Shown here: in pieces, positions 34,403 through 41,385 of the stretch
How positions within the stretch are numbered: the first letter of the stretch is position 1
How the letters are laid out: every line of letters begins with the position of its first letter
DNA from: an uncultured Alphaproteobacteria bacterium
GTDB taxonomy: Bacteria; Pseudomonadota; Alphaproteobacteria; Rhodobacterales; Rhodobacteraceae
Reading direction: 5' to 3'
Length of the DNA: 41,385 nt
Assembly (NCBI GenBank): GCA_902540655.1
Contig: CACBNQ010000011.1
Coordinates: 1-41,385 of the forward strand
Notes under the pieces: generated by a model
The model's input: only the letters and a program-made list of their open reading frames with translations
The model's database searches: none
Told to the model about the DNA's origin: nothing
Translations under genes and position numbers: made by a program

Positions 34403-34739
34403 CTTTTTTTCCTATTTTTTTATTAAGAGCAACCCTATAGGACTTCAAAAACCATTCAATAAATAAATCTTTATCTTCTAAAATTTCAGAGGGAATTGCC
34501 CAATTTGACAGGGATATATCTTTCCCATTTTTCTTGTATGTAAATGGTTTTGAAAAAGCAGACTTATAATCATTTATATTTGACTGATCAACTTTCATGA
34601 AAATTTCTGAACGCAGGATCAGTGCAACAGCCAGCTCATTTTTAAATAGTCCAAACCCACCAAACATTCTTTTAAATGAAATGCCTTCTTCGTCATCTAA
34701 AAGATCCAAAATATGTTCGAGAGTTTTCTGGTTTGACAT
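34392..34739 (-). CDS. TfoX N-terminal domain protein
   Basis: This is a 115-residue cytoplasmic protein consisting only of the TfoX/Sxy N-terminal domain. KRMFGGFGLFKNELAVAL (24-41), then a FMKVD strand and PFTYKKNGK, are characteristic. In gammaproteobacteria full-length TfoX/Sxy controls competence with CRP, but single-domain versions are widespread and not known to do so. No C-terminal helical domain follows. The start ATG at 34739 is 21 bases after the DMT transporter's stop, and its 3' end overlaps the LysE gene. Its function here is unknown. Confidence 0.88.
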   Translation of the reverse strand: MSNQKTLEHILDLLDDEEGISFKRMFGGFGLFKNELAVALILRSEIFMKVDQSNINDYKSAFSKPFTYKKNGKDISLSNWAIPSEILEDKDLFIEWFLKSYRVALNKKIGKKVEY

Positions 34740-34760
34740 CTAAAGTTTAATAAATAGTTT

Positions 34761-35630
34761 TTATAAAGTTTTCTTATTGTCTTTTGATTTGTAAAAAATA
34801 AAGATCCCAGCAAGGATAATAAGAGATCCTCCAAAAAGTGTACTAAATTTAGGTATCTCATCAAAAAAAATAAACCCCATGACACTAGCCCATAGTAAGG
34901 CGGTATATCTAAATGGAGAAACAAATGTTACTTCACCATATCTCATGGCAGAAACTGAGGCTATATAACCTATAGAAACAAATATAGCTGTATAAACTAT
35001 AAATAAAGAATTATCTACTTTTCCAAAAAGATCGGTGTCTTCACTTAATAAAAAGCTAACCACGGTCAGCATTAGTGCACTATAAAAAGCTACTACATTT
35101 GATGGTATATTTTTATTCAATCTTACAGTTAATAGATCACGTGCTGACAAACAAAAAACCGCAACTAATGCATGAATTGTAAAGAAGTTAAAATCCGATG
35201 CTCCCGGGCGAATAATTATAACTGCACCAAAACATCCAACCAAGACAGCAATCCATTCGTATGTCTTTGGTGATTGGCGTAAAAAAATGAATGATCCCAA
35301 AAGAACTATTAGAGGAATTAATTGAAGAATAGCATTAGCATTGGCTACATTCATGTTGAATAGAGCTGCCAGAAACGCATACGTCATGATAACTTCTAAA
35401 GTCGATCTAATTGTTATTACAATTCGGTCTCTCCATTCTTTAATAAAAAAGGATGCCTCACTCATATAACAGTAAGAAAAAAGAAAAAAGGTTACTAGCA
35501 GTCCTCTTAAATAGGTTATTTGAAACATTGAGATTTCCGATGAAAGAAATTTCATGAAAATATCACTCATTACATAGCAAGCTGCCGCGAGAGAGATTAA
35601 AAATGCTCCCTTAGTGTTTTCACTTATCAA
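34761..35630 (-). CDS. DMT superfamily (EamA) transporter
   Basis: This 289-residue inner-membrane protein has about ten hydrophobic helices in two EamA repeats. Early SDIFMKFLS and TYLRGLLVT, a mid-protein LIVLLGSFIFLRQSP and late FRYTALLWASVMGFIFFDE are typical of the group. The substrate is unknown; related proteins carry nucleotide-derived cofactors or amino acids. The start is TTG at 35630, with AAAGG somewhat far upstream (10 bases); this is weak. A 68-base gap separates it from the SDR gene upstream. It is distinct in sequence from the DMT protein at 29947. Confidence 0.87.
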   Translation of the reverse strand: MISENTKGAFLISLAAACYVMSDIFMKFLSSEISMFQITYLRGLLVTFFLFSYCYMSEASFFIKEWRDRIVITIRSTLEVIMTYAFLAALFNMNVANANAILQLIPLIVLLGSFIFLRQSPKTYEWIAVLVGCFGAVIIIRPGASDFNFFTIHALVAVFCLSARDLLTVRLNKNIPSNVVAFYSALMLTVVSFLLSEDTDLFGKVDNSLFIVYTAIFVSIGYIASVSAMRYGEVTFVSPFRYTALLWASVMGFIFFDEIPKFSTLFGGSLIILAGIFIFYKSKDNKKTL

Positions 35631-35698
35631 CTACAAACAACCTTTCAATTAATAAAGAAGCGGTGTAAGTCCTAAAACTAAAAGTTAGAATGTAGAGT

Positions 35699-36382
35699 TC
35701 ACGCAGGAATTACCTTTCCATCATAGGCAAAACAATACCCATTGTCATCCACAGAAAGGTTTTCAACAACATTCATCATCATCTTAACAGACTCATCCGG
35801 CGAAATGGTTTCAGTAGTATTTTGAAATTTTTCTGTAAAACTTGTTTTAACTGTACCCGGATGAAGACCCACACAAATAGCATTTTTATTTCTCCTATTT
35901 ATCTCGATAGAAGAAGTCTTAATGATTTGATTTAGAGCAGCTTTAGATGACCTATAGGAAATCCAACCTCCAAGTCTATTATCCGTTATGGAACCCACTC
36001 TGGCAGATAGATTAACGAATACACTAAATTTTGTCTTATCCAATTTTTTAGAAAAATTTTTTAATAATAAAGCGGGCCCTATTGCATTAATCGTCATCAT
36101 ATCAATCATTAATTTTTGTTTAACCACATTAATCGTTTTCTCAGGCCCCTCTTCAGTAGTTTGCAAAACCCCTGTTGCATTGATAATCAAATTGAATGAA
36201 CCTTCTATTGATTCAGAAAGTTTAAATATTTTTTCTTCATCTGAAATCTCAAACCCATCAAAGGATCGGCTTATCTTTACCACATTTTCTGAACCGAGCT
36301 TACTCTCCAAGAACCTGCTAAACGCTTGACCTATACCACCACTAGCACCAAACACCAAAGCCCTTCCACTATATTCATACAT
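35699..36382 (-). CDS. Short-chain dehydrogenase (C-factor-like)
   Basis: This short SDR of 227 residues has GASGGIG (12-18) for NAD(P) binding, NATG (68-71), S126 in NLSARVG, and the catalytic Y143 and K147 in SYRSSK. The ending HPGTVKTSF and a C-terminal DGKVIPA are like the C-factor/CsgA-like SDR group; substrate unknown. The ATG at 36382 follows the HIT gene's stop by 10 bases, so it is likely expressed with the yej transcript. Its length is at the short end for classical SDRs, but no core motif is missing. Confidence 0.9.
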   Translation of the reverse strand: MYEYSGRALVFGASGGIGQAFSRFLESKLGSENVVKISRSFDGFEISDEEKIFKLSESIEGSFNLIINATGVLQTTEEGPEKTINVVKQKLMIDMMTINAIGPALLLKNFSKKLDKTKFSVFVNLSARVGSITDNRLGGWISYRSSKAALNQIIKTSSIEINRRNKNAICVGLHPGTVKTSFTEKFQNTTETISPDESVKMMMNVVENLSVDDNGYCFAYDGKVIPA

Positions 36383-36392
36383 GACTATCTAA

Positions 36393-36815
36393 CTAAGCCC
36401 CTAATTCGGCCTTTATTTTGTTAGCCTGCCACGATAAAATCGACATGTCTTTTACCATTTGACCAGGTCTATCCATGGGTTTGCCTTCATATCTAGGTAT
36501 AACATGAAAATGCAAGTGAAAGACCTCTTGACCTCCATCAGCCTCACTAAATTGCTGTATAGTTATACCCGTTGCATTCATTGCTTTCTTGGATGTAATC
36601 GCAAGCTTTTTCACCACTTTAATAACTGCACATAGACTTTCATTATCAATATCCAGAATATTCCGAACACTCGCCTTAGGTATAACAAGAAAATGACCTG
36701 GCGACCTGGGCATTATATCCATAAAAGCCAAAACCTTTTCGTCCTCATAAATTTTTTCAGCAGGCAATTCACCCCTGATAATTTTTGCAAAAATATTTTG
36801 TTCGTCATAGTTCAT
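36393..36815 (-). CDS. HIT family nucleotide hydrolase/transferase
   Basis: A 140-residue histidine-triad protein. The active-site motif HLHFHVIPR holds H100, H102 and H104, with H102-type histidine acting as nucleophile in the family. Earlier motifs NIFAKIIRGELPAE (7-20) and FMDIMPRSPGHFLVIP (31-46) are standard. Such proteins remove AMP from lysine or phosphoramidate nucleotides or cleave dinucleotide polyphosphates. The ATG has AAGGA upstream. It lies 14 bases after yejF. Whether it is linked to peptide uptake is not known, though HIT enzymes can act on nucleotide-peptide conjugates such as processed microcin C. Confidence 0.94.
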   Translation of the reverse strand: MNYDEQNIFAKIIRGELPAEKIYEDEKVLAFMDIMPRSPGHFLVIPKASVRNILDIDNESLCAVIKVVKKLAITSKKAMNATGITIQQFSEADGGQEVFHLHFHVIPRYEGKPMDRPGQMVKDMSILSWQANKIKAELGA

Positions 36816-36829
36816 CTCAAAATCCTTTT

Positions 36830-38416
36830 TTAAAAAATTGAACTTTCTACTAACCTTTTTGTGTATTCGTTTTTTGAATACCTTAATAGTCTTGCCGGAG
36901 TTCCCTCGTCCACAATCATACCATCTTTCATTACAACCATTCTATGAGAAATAGTTGAAACTAACTCTAAATCGTGACTTATAAATAAATAAGATAAATT
37001 AAGGTCTTTTTGCAAATCAATTAACAACTTAATTAATTGTTTTTGAATAGCCGCATCCAATGATGAAGTTGGCTCGTCTAAAATTAGGAGCTTCGGTTCC
37101 ATAATTATCGCTCTTGCAATTGCGATACGCTGTCGTTGTCCACCAGAAAACTCATGGGGATACCTTTCTAGAGTATCTTTGTCAAGGTCTACTCTACTCA
37201 GAGCTAATAGTATTTTTTCTTCTACCTGTTCTTTAGAAAATATACGATGTGAAATAATACCTTCACCGATTATATCACGAATCGAAAGTCTTGGTGAGAG
37301 TGAAGAAAAAGGGTCTTGGAAAACAATTTGAACATTACGTCTGTAATTTTTAAGTCTTTCCTTTTTTCTGAGACGAGGTTCAGGAAGATGCAATTTTATA
37401 TCTCCTTGATAATCTACCAACTTAAGTATTGATAGAGCTAAGCTTGTTTTACCACTACCGCTTTCGCCTACAACTCCAAGTGTCTCGCCCAATTTAATAT
37501 TTAAAAAAACTTTATTTAAGGCACAAAAGTCTTTAGACGAGCTTCTAAATAAGCTTCTAGGGCCTTTATACTTAACTGACAAGTTTTCAGCTGATAATAA
37601 AATCTTTGAAGTGTTTAATCTTGATTTTATAATTTTAATCTTAGGCTCGACTAAGTCTTTTGTGTATGCGTGAGTTGGTTTTTTAAAAACATCTTCGGTT
37701 TTACCACTTTCAATTATTTCCCCTTCTTTCATAATATATAAACGATCAGCCAAATTTTTAACAATCTTTAAATTGTGCGTTATGAATAATATTGAAAGAT
37801 CATAGGAGGCTCTTAAGGAGTGTAACAAATCAAGGATCTCTTTTTGGATAGTTACATCTAAAGCGGTAGTAGGCTCATCTGCAATTAGAAGCTTTGGTTT
37901 ATTTGAAAGCGCCATTGCAATCATCACTCTTTGACGTTGGCCACCTGATAATTGATGTGGATAATGATTAAAGCGTCTCTCTGGGTCATCAAGTTTAACA
38001 TCTTTCAATAAAGCTATAACTTTATCCTTAAGATCTGCGTTTGGAATGTGTGCATGTGTTGTTATACACTCACCAATTTGTTTGCCGATAGTGTGAAGAG
38101 GATTCAGAGATACTAAAGGCTCTTGAAAAATAAAGCCTATTTCCTTTCCACGAAACATTTTTAAAGAATTATGATCTGCCAAATCATAGTTCAGATTTAG
38201 CCACTTTCCTGTACCTGAGGCTTTGATAGCAGAGGGTAACAAACCAACAGTAGAAAGTGCGGATAAAGACTTTCCAGAGCCAGACTCTCCTATTAACGCA
38301 ACAAATTCTCCTCTATGGATATTAATATTTATGTTAGAAACTAACTTTTTAGTATCACCCTTAAACCCATTTAAATAAATAGATAAGTTCTCTAAGCTTA
38401 ATAGATGAGTTCTCAT
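36830..38416 (-). CDS. yejF: Peptide ABC transporter ATP-binding protein YejF (two nucleotide-binding domains)
   Basis: This 528-residue cytoplasmic ATPase drives YejABEF peptide import. It contains two complete ABC cassettes. The first has Walker A GESGSGKS (43-50), signature LSGGQ (156-160) and Walker B LLIADEP (176-182). The second has GESGSGKT (317-324), FSGGQ (423-427) and LLILDEP (443-449). The size matches E. coli YejF (529 residues) and differs from separate DppD/DppF-type subunits. The start overlaps the yejE stop as ATGA. The substrates of the system in other bacteria include oligopeptides and microcin C. Confidence 0.95.
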   Translation of the reverse strand: MRTHLLSLENLSIYLNGFKGDTKKLVSNININIHRGEFVALIGESGSGKSLSALSTVGLLPSAIKASGTGKWLNLNYDLADHNSLKMFRGKEIGFIFQEPLVSLNPLHTIGKQIGECITTHAHIPNADLKDKVIALLKDVKLDDPERRFNHYPHQLSGGQRQRVMIAMALSNKPKLLIADEPTTALDVTIQKEILDLLHSLRASYDLSILFITHNLKIVKNLADRLYIMKEGEIIESGKTEDVFKKPTHAYTKDLVEPKIKIIKSRLNTSKILLSAENLSVKYKGPRSLFRSSSKDFCALNKVFLNIKLGETLGVVGESGSGKTSLALSILKLVDYQGDIKLHLPEPRLRKKERLKNYRRNVQIVFQDPFSSLSPRLSIRDIIGEGIISHRIFSKEQVEEKILLALSRVDLDKDTLERYPHEFSGGQRQRIAIARAIIMEPKLLILDEPTSSLDAAIQKQLIKLLIDLQKDLNLSYLFISHDLELVSTISHRMVVMKDGMIVDEGTPARLLRYSKNEYTKRLVESSIF

Positions 38417-39501
38417 ACATAAGTCTTTCTTGGATCAAAAGCATCTCTTATGCCTTCAAAAATAAAAACGAGGAGCGCCAGCATTATAGAAAATACAAAA
38501 AACGCACTTAAGCCCAACCAAGGTGCCTGAAGATTTTGCTTTGCTTGCATAGTAAGTTCACCAAGCGATGGGTACGAAGCGGGCAAACCGAAGCCTAAAA
38601 AGTCAAGTGCTGCTAACGATCCTATAGATCCTGTTAGTATAAACGGCACTAAAGTGAGCGTTGCAACCATCGCATTGGGCAATAAATGCTTAAAAATAAT
38701 TGAACCCGTTGATACACCTAGAGCCTTCGCCGCCATTACGTACTCAAAGTTTCTAGCTCTTAAAAATTCAGCTCGGACGACACCTACCAACGCCGTCCAG
38801 CTAAATAAAGTTATCAATAGCATTAATATCAAAAAGTCTATTCTCAAAAAAGCTGATAAAATAATTATCACGTAAAGAGAGGGTACAGAATTCCATATTT
38901 CTATAAAACGCTGGGTGAATAAATCCGTTTTCCCACCAAAATAGCCCTGCATTGCACCTGCAAAAATACCAACCATACTTGCAAAAAAAGTAACGGTTAA
39001 CCCAAATATCACAGAGATACGAAACCCATAAATTATTCTTGCTAATACATCTCTTGCAGTATCATCCGTACCAAGCCAATGCTCACTATCCGGTGGTGAT
39101 GGCGCTGGTACATTTAAGTCAGCAATAGTATTGTGATTGAACCGAATAAGGGGCCAAATTATTACTCCTTTATTTGTTTTATTTTTATATCCTTCAGATA
39201 TAACGGTTTGAGGAGAGTCCCAACAATCATCATTGCCTTCTGTTAAAATAAGACATTGTATTTCTCTATCAGCGTATATTGCCTCCGTTTTCAAGTCACC
39301 CCCAAACTCGACCTCAGAATAAAAATTAAATATAGGGAAATATACCTTGTCTTGAGACTTAATATATAACGGCTTATCATTAGCTATGAAATCTGCAAAT
39401 AAAGAAAGAAAAAAAAGCATTCCAAAAATAATCGCCGAATAAAAGGCACGCCTATTCTTTTTAAAATTTTCCCATCTTTTCCAATTAAGCTGTTTGCTCA
39501 A
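38413..39501 (-). CDS. yejE: Peptide ABC transporter permease YejE
   Basis: One of two inner-membrane channel subunits of the YejABEF importer, 362 residues. After an N-terminal helix and a long periplasmic region (about 45-140, with HWLGTDDTARDV at its end), a binding-protein-dependent transport domain follows with the coupling EAA-like loop AAKALGVSTGSIIFKHLLPN (about 255-274). The start is TTG at 39501, overlapping the yejB stop as TTGA. It is about 20 residues longer than the E. coli protein in the periplasmic region. It is translated with yejB and yejF through four-base overlaps on both sides. Confidence 0.93.
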   Translation of the reverse strand: MSKQLNWKRWENFKKNRRAFYSAIIFGMLFFLSLFADFIANDKPLYIKSQDKVYFPIFNFYSEVEFGGDLKTEAIYADREIQCLILTEGNDDCWDSPQTVISEGYKNKTNKGVIIWPLIRFNHNTIADLNVPAPSPPDSEHWLGTDDTARDVLARIIYGFRISVIFGLTVTFFASMVGIFAGAMQGYFGGKTDLFTQRFIEIWNSVPSLYVIIILSAFLRIDFLILMLLITLFSWTALVGVVRAEFLRARNFEYVMAAKALGVSTGSIIFKHLLPNAMVATLTLVPFILTGSIGSLAALDFLGFGLPASYPSLGELTMQAKQNLQAPWLGLSAFFVFSIMLALLVFIFEGIRDAFDPRKTYV

Positions 39502-40577
39502 GATTGTCTCTTTTCAAAATCAATTCTTGGGTCAACCCAGACGTACATTAAGTCTGAGAGAAGCCCTACCACCAATCCTAATAAGCCAAAAATATAAAGA
39601 GTACCAAATACCACTGGATAGTCTCTTGATACTGCAGCCTCAAAACCCAAACGACCCAATCCATCTAGAGAAAAAATAGTTTCTATAATTAAAGAGGATC
39701 CAAAAAAAACTGAAATAAAAAGCCCAGGAAACCCAGCTATTATTATCAACATAGCGTTTCTAAAAACATGGCCATATAAAACTCTATGATCACTCAAGCC
39801 TTTTGATCTTGCGGTAATTACATATTGTTTCTTTATTTCGTCTAAAAACGAGTTTTTCGTTAGTAATGTCAATGTAGCGAAAGCTGAAACTGTGGATGCT
39901 ATGACTGGAAGAGCAATATGCCAGAAATAATCTTTTATTTGCCCAAAAAAGGACATATTTTCAAAATTTGAGGACACTAGTCCTCTGATAGGAAACAATT
40001 GAAGATAGGAACCACCTGCAAAAAGAACCAGAAGAAAAATTGCAAATAAAAATCCAGGAATAGAGTATCCAATTATAATGAGCGTAGATGTCCAATTGTC
40101 AAAACTTGAACCATCCAATAAAGCTTTTCTTATTCCTAAAGGAATAGATATCATGTACGCCAAGAGGGTTGTCCATAAGCCTAATGATATAGAAACGGGC
40201 ATCTTTTCTATTATAAGTTCTATAACTGAAATTGATCGAAAATAACTATCCCCGAAGTCAAACGTAATATAGTCGTACATCATTGAAAAAAACCGCTCCC
40301 AAAGCGGCTTATCAAAACCAAATTGTGCTTCCAATTCATCGATAAAATCTTTTGGCAACCCAACCGATCCCCTATACGATTCAAGTCCATCGCTTGTTTT
40401 TACTTCTTGAGAGCCTCCACCAATACTATCAAGAAAAGAGCTATTTTTTTCTAGGTCACTTATTATTTGTTCGATAGGACCACCAGGAACAAACTGTACC
40501 AAGAAAAAATTTATACACATTATCCCAACTAATGTGGGTACAATAAGGATTAATCTTCTAAAGATATAATTGAGCAT
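39498..40577 (-). CDS. yejB: Peptide ABC transporter permease YejB
   Basis: This second channel subunit of the YejABEF importer has 359 residues, close to E. coli YejB. The N-terminus YIFRRLILIVPTLVGI and FVPGGPIEQ (31-39) is highly typical, followed by a periplasmic loop with ELEAQFGFDKP and a DYITFDFGDSYF segment (about 100-112), then the permease domain with the coupling loop TARSKGLSDHRVLYGHVFRNA. The ATG at 40577 lies eight bases after the yejA stop and has no clear Shine-Dalgarno sequence, so reinitiation from yejA is plausible. Confidence 0.94.
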   Translation of the reverse strand: MLNYIFRRLILIVPTLVGIMCINFFLVQFVPGGPIEQIISDLEKNSSFLDSIGGGSQEVKTSDGLESYRGSVGLPKDFIDELEAQFGFDKPLWERFFSMMYDYITFDFGDSYFRSISVIELIIEKMPVSISLGLWTTLLAYMISIPLGIRKALLDGSSFDNWTSTLIIIGYSIPGFLFAIFLLVLFAGGSYLQLFPIRGLVSSNFENMSFFGQIKDYFWHIALPVIASTVSAFATLTLLTKNSFLDEIKKQYVITARSKGLSDHRVLYGHVFRNAMLIIIAGFPGLFISVFFGSSLIIETIFSLDGLGRLGFEAAVSRDYPVVFGTLYIFGLLGLVVGLLSDLMYVWVDPRIDFEKRQS

Positions 40578-40585
40578 TTTTTAAA

Positions 40586-41385
40586 TTATTTTAAAGCACC
40601 CTGATCCTTTAAATCATTATATTTATCAGAATTCATCCACCAGGTATCAAGAACACCAATATCATATGGCGGTAAGTTTTTAGGATGCTCATACATATCA
40701 AAATAAGCAATTGTGTGCTTATTCTTAAACCACTGAGGTACCCAGATGACTTTATTTCTTAAAACCCTATCTAATGCCCTTATTGCGAACCCCAATTCCT
40801 CTCTAGACTTTGCCGCTCTTACTTCTTTAATTATTGCATCAACACCCTGATCTTTAACGCCGGTTAAGTTAAAAATTGAAAAATCGGCAGACTCAGACCC
40901 AAAATATTGCTCTAGCTCAGACCCTGGAGTTAATTGAGTGCTCAAAAAACCAACCAGTATATCAAAATCAAATTTCCTACGCCTATCAGTCATCTGCGCA
41001 TTATCAATTTTTATATTTGCGGCATTGATACCTAGCTTTTTTAAGTTTTCAATATAGGGGTTAATTATGCGGTCAAATGCCTGACTATCGTTCAGTATCT
41101 CAACATCAAGTGTTTTACCATCAGCGTTTCTTCGCAAACCATCGTCACCAACCTCCCAACCTGCATCATCTAATAATCTGGATGCTTGCCTTAAGTTTTT
41201 TCGGTCGAGTTGTTTCAATGACGATTTAGGGAATGAAAAAACTTCTTTACTAAAGTTATTAGCTTCTAGAATAGACTCATATTTGTTGAGAATTTCTAGC
41301 TCTCGATTTGTTGCCATTCCCGAAGCCTTGAGTTCACTATTGTCCCAAAATGAATTTATCCGCTCATAGAGACCATAAAAGAGAG
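40586..41385 (-). CDS. yejA: Peptide ABC transporter substrate-binding protein YejA, C-terminal part (cut by window edge)
   Basis: Only the last 265 residues lie in the window; the reading frame is open to the right edge and the true start is outside. The frame continues upstream of the internal ATG at 41317 with YERINSFWDNSELKASGMA, which fits the YejA sequence before RELEIL. The fragment has the family-5 binding-protein C-terminal lobe, including LLDDAGWEVGDDGLRRNADGK and a DTWWMNSDKY end. YejA is the periplasmic protein that captures peptides for YejBEF. It opens the yejABEF operon on this strand. The internal ATG at 41317 is not a real start. Confidence 0.93.
   Translation of the reverse strand, partial: LFYGLYERINSFWDNSELKASGMATNRELEILNKYESILEANNFSKEVFSFPKSSLKQLDRKNLRQASRLLDDAGWEVGDDGLRRNADGKTLDVEILNDSQAFDRIINPYIENLKKLGINAANIKIDNAQMTDRRRKFDFDILVGFLSTQLTPGSELEQYFGSESADFSIFNLTGVKDQGVDAIIKEVRAAKSREELGFAIRALDRVLRNKVIWVPQWFKNKHTIAYFDMYEHPKNLPPYDIGVLDTWWMNSDKYNDLKDQGALK

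Noticed and set aside
34392-34739. Competence regulator TfoX/Sxy
   Set aside because: Only the N-terminal domain is present; single-domain proteins are not known competence regulators and no competence genes are nearby.
560-41000. CRISPR arrays, tRNA/rRNA genes, IS elements or prophage
   Set aside because: No regularly spaced repeats, cloverleaf-like segments, transposase or integrase motifs, or target-site duplications were seen.

Overview
The window is compact, AT-rich bacterial chromosome: coding density is very high, the longest gap between genes is about 170 bases, and many junctions are ATGA, TTGA or TAATG overlaps. Gene content (purB-purC-purS-purQ order, a MiaA with the alphaproteobacterial-looking LTDRP segment, RNase D, a stand-alone corrinoid protein, glutathione-dependent formaldehyde dehydrogenase, a complete yejABEF set) suggests a free-living, probably marine, streamlined alphaproteobacterium. 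That placement is inferred from gene content. No rRNA, tRNA, CRISPR array, IS element, prophage or plasmid function is visible.

Layout. (A) 134-5504, plus strand: a MATE efflux pump, miaA, then four tightly overlapping purine genes; purL does not follow. purQ appears to start at a non-canonical ATA codon. (B) 8508-5539, minus strand: GST, RNase D, SufE and a corrinoid-binding protein. (C) 8602-14493, plus strand: aldehyde dehydrogenase, a CDKN3-like protein phosphatase, a DUF350 membrane protein beside a trypsin-like protease, a dienelactone hydrolase and an SLC13-type permease with RCK-C domains. (D) 19046-14486, minus strand: an RND/MMPL exporter, a LolA-like periplasmic protein and an outer-membrane beta-barrel, which together look like a lipid-trafficking route across the envelope. 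(E) 19216-21245, plus strand: an SDR and an MltB-type lytic transglycosylase. (F) 26923-21260, minus strand: a PaaI-type thioesterase, an HSDL2-like SDR, a single-chain acyl-CoA carboxylase (BC-BCCP-CT in one 1094-residue chain) and an ACAD10/11- or LvaA-like kinase, which read as one acyl-CoA catabolic operon. (G) 26957-30840: a Bcr/CflA efflux pump, a photolyase-related protein with an overlapping 42-residue DUF2256 gene, and a DMT transporter. (H) 41385-30841, minus strand: yejA (cut by the window edge), yejB, yejE, yejF, HIT hydrolase, SDR, DMT transporter, TfoX-N protein, LysE exporter, a class III cyclase with TPRs and frmA.

The points most worth a second look are the ATA start of purQ, the carboxylase/kinase operon in F, the RND-LolA-barrel trio in D, and the photolyase-like protein that appears to have lost all four Fe-S ligand positions.
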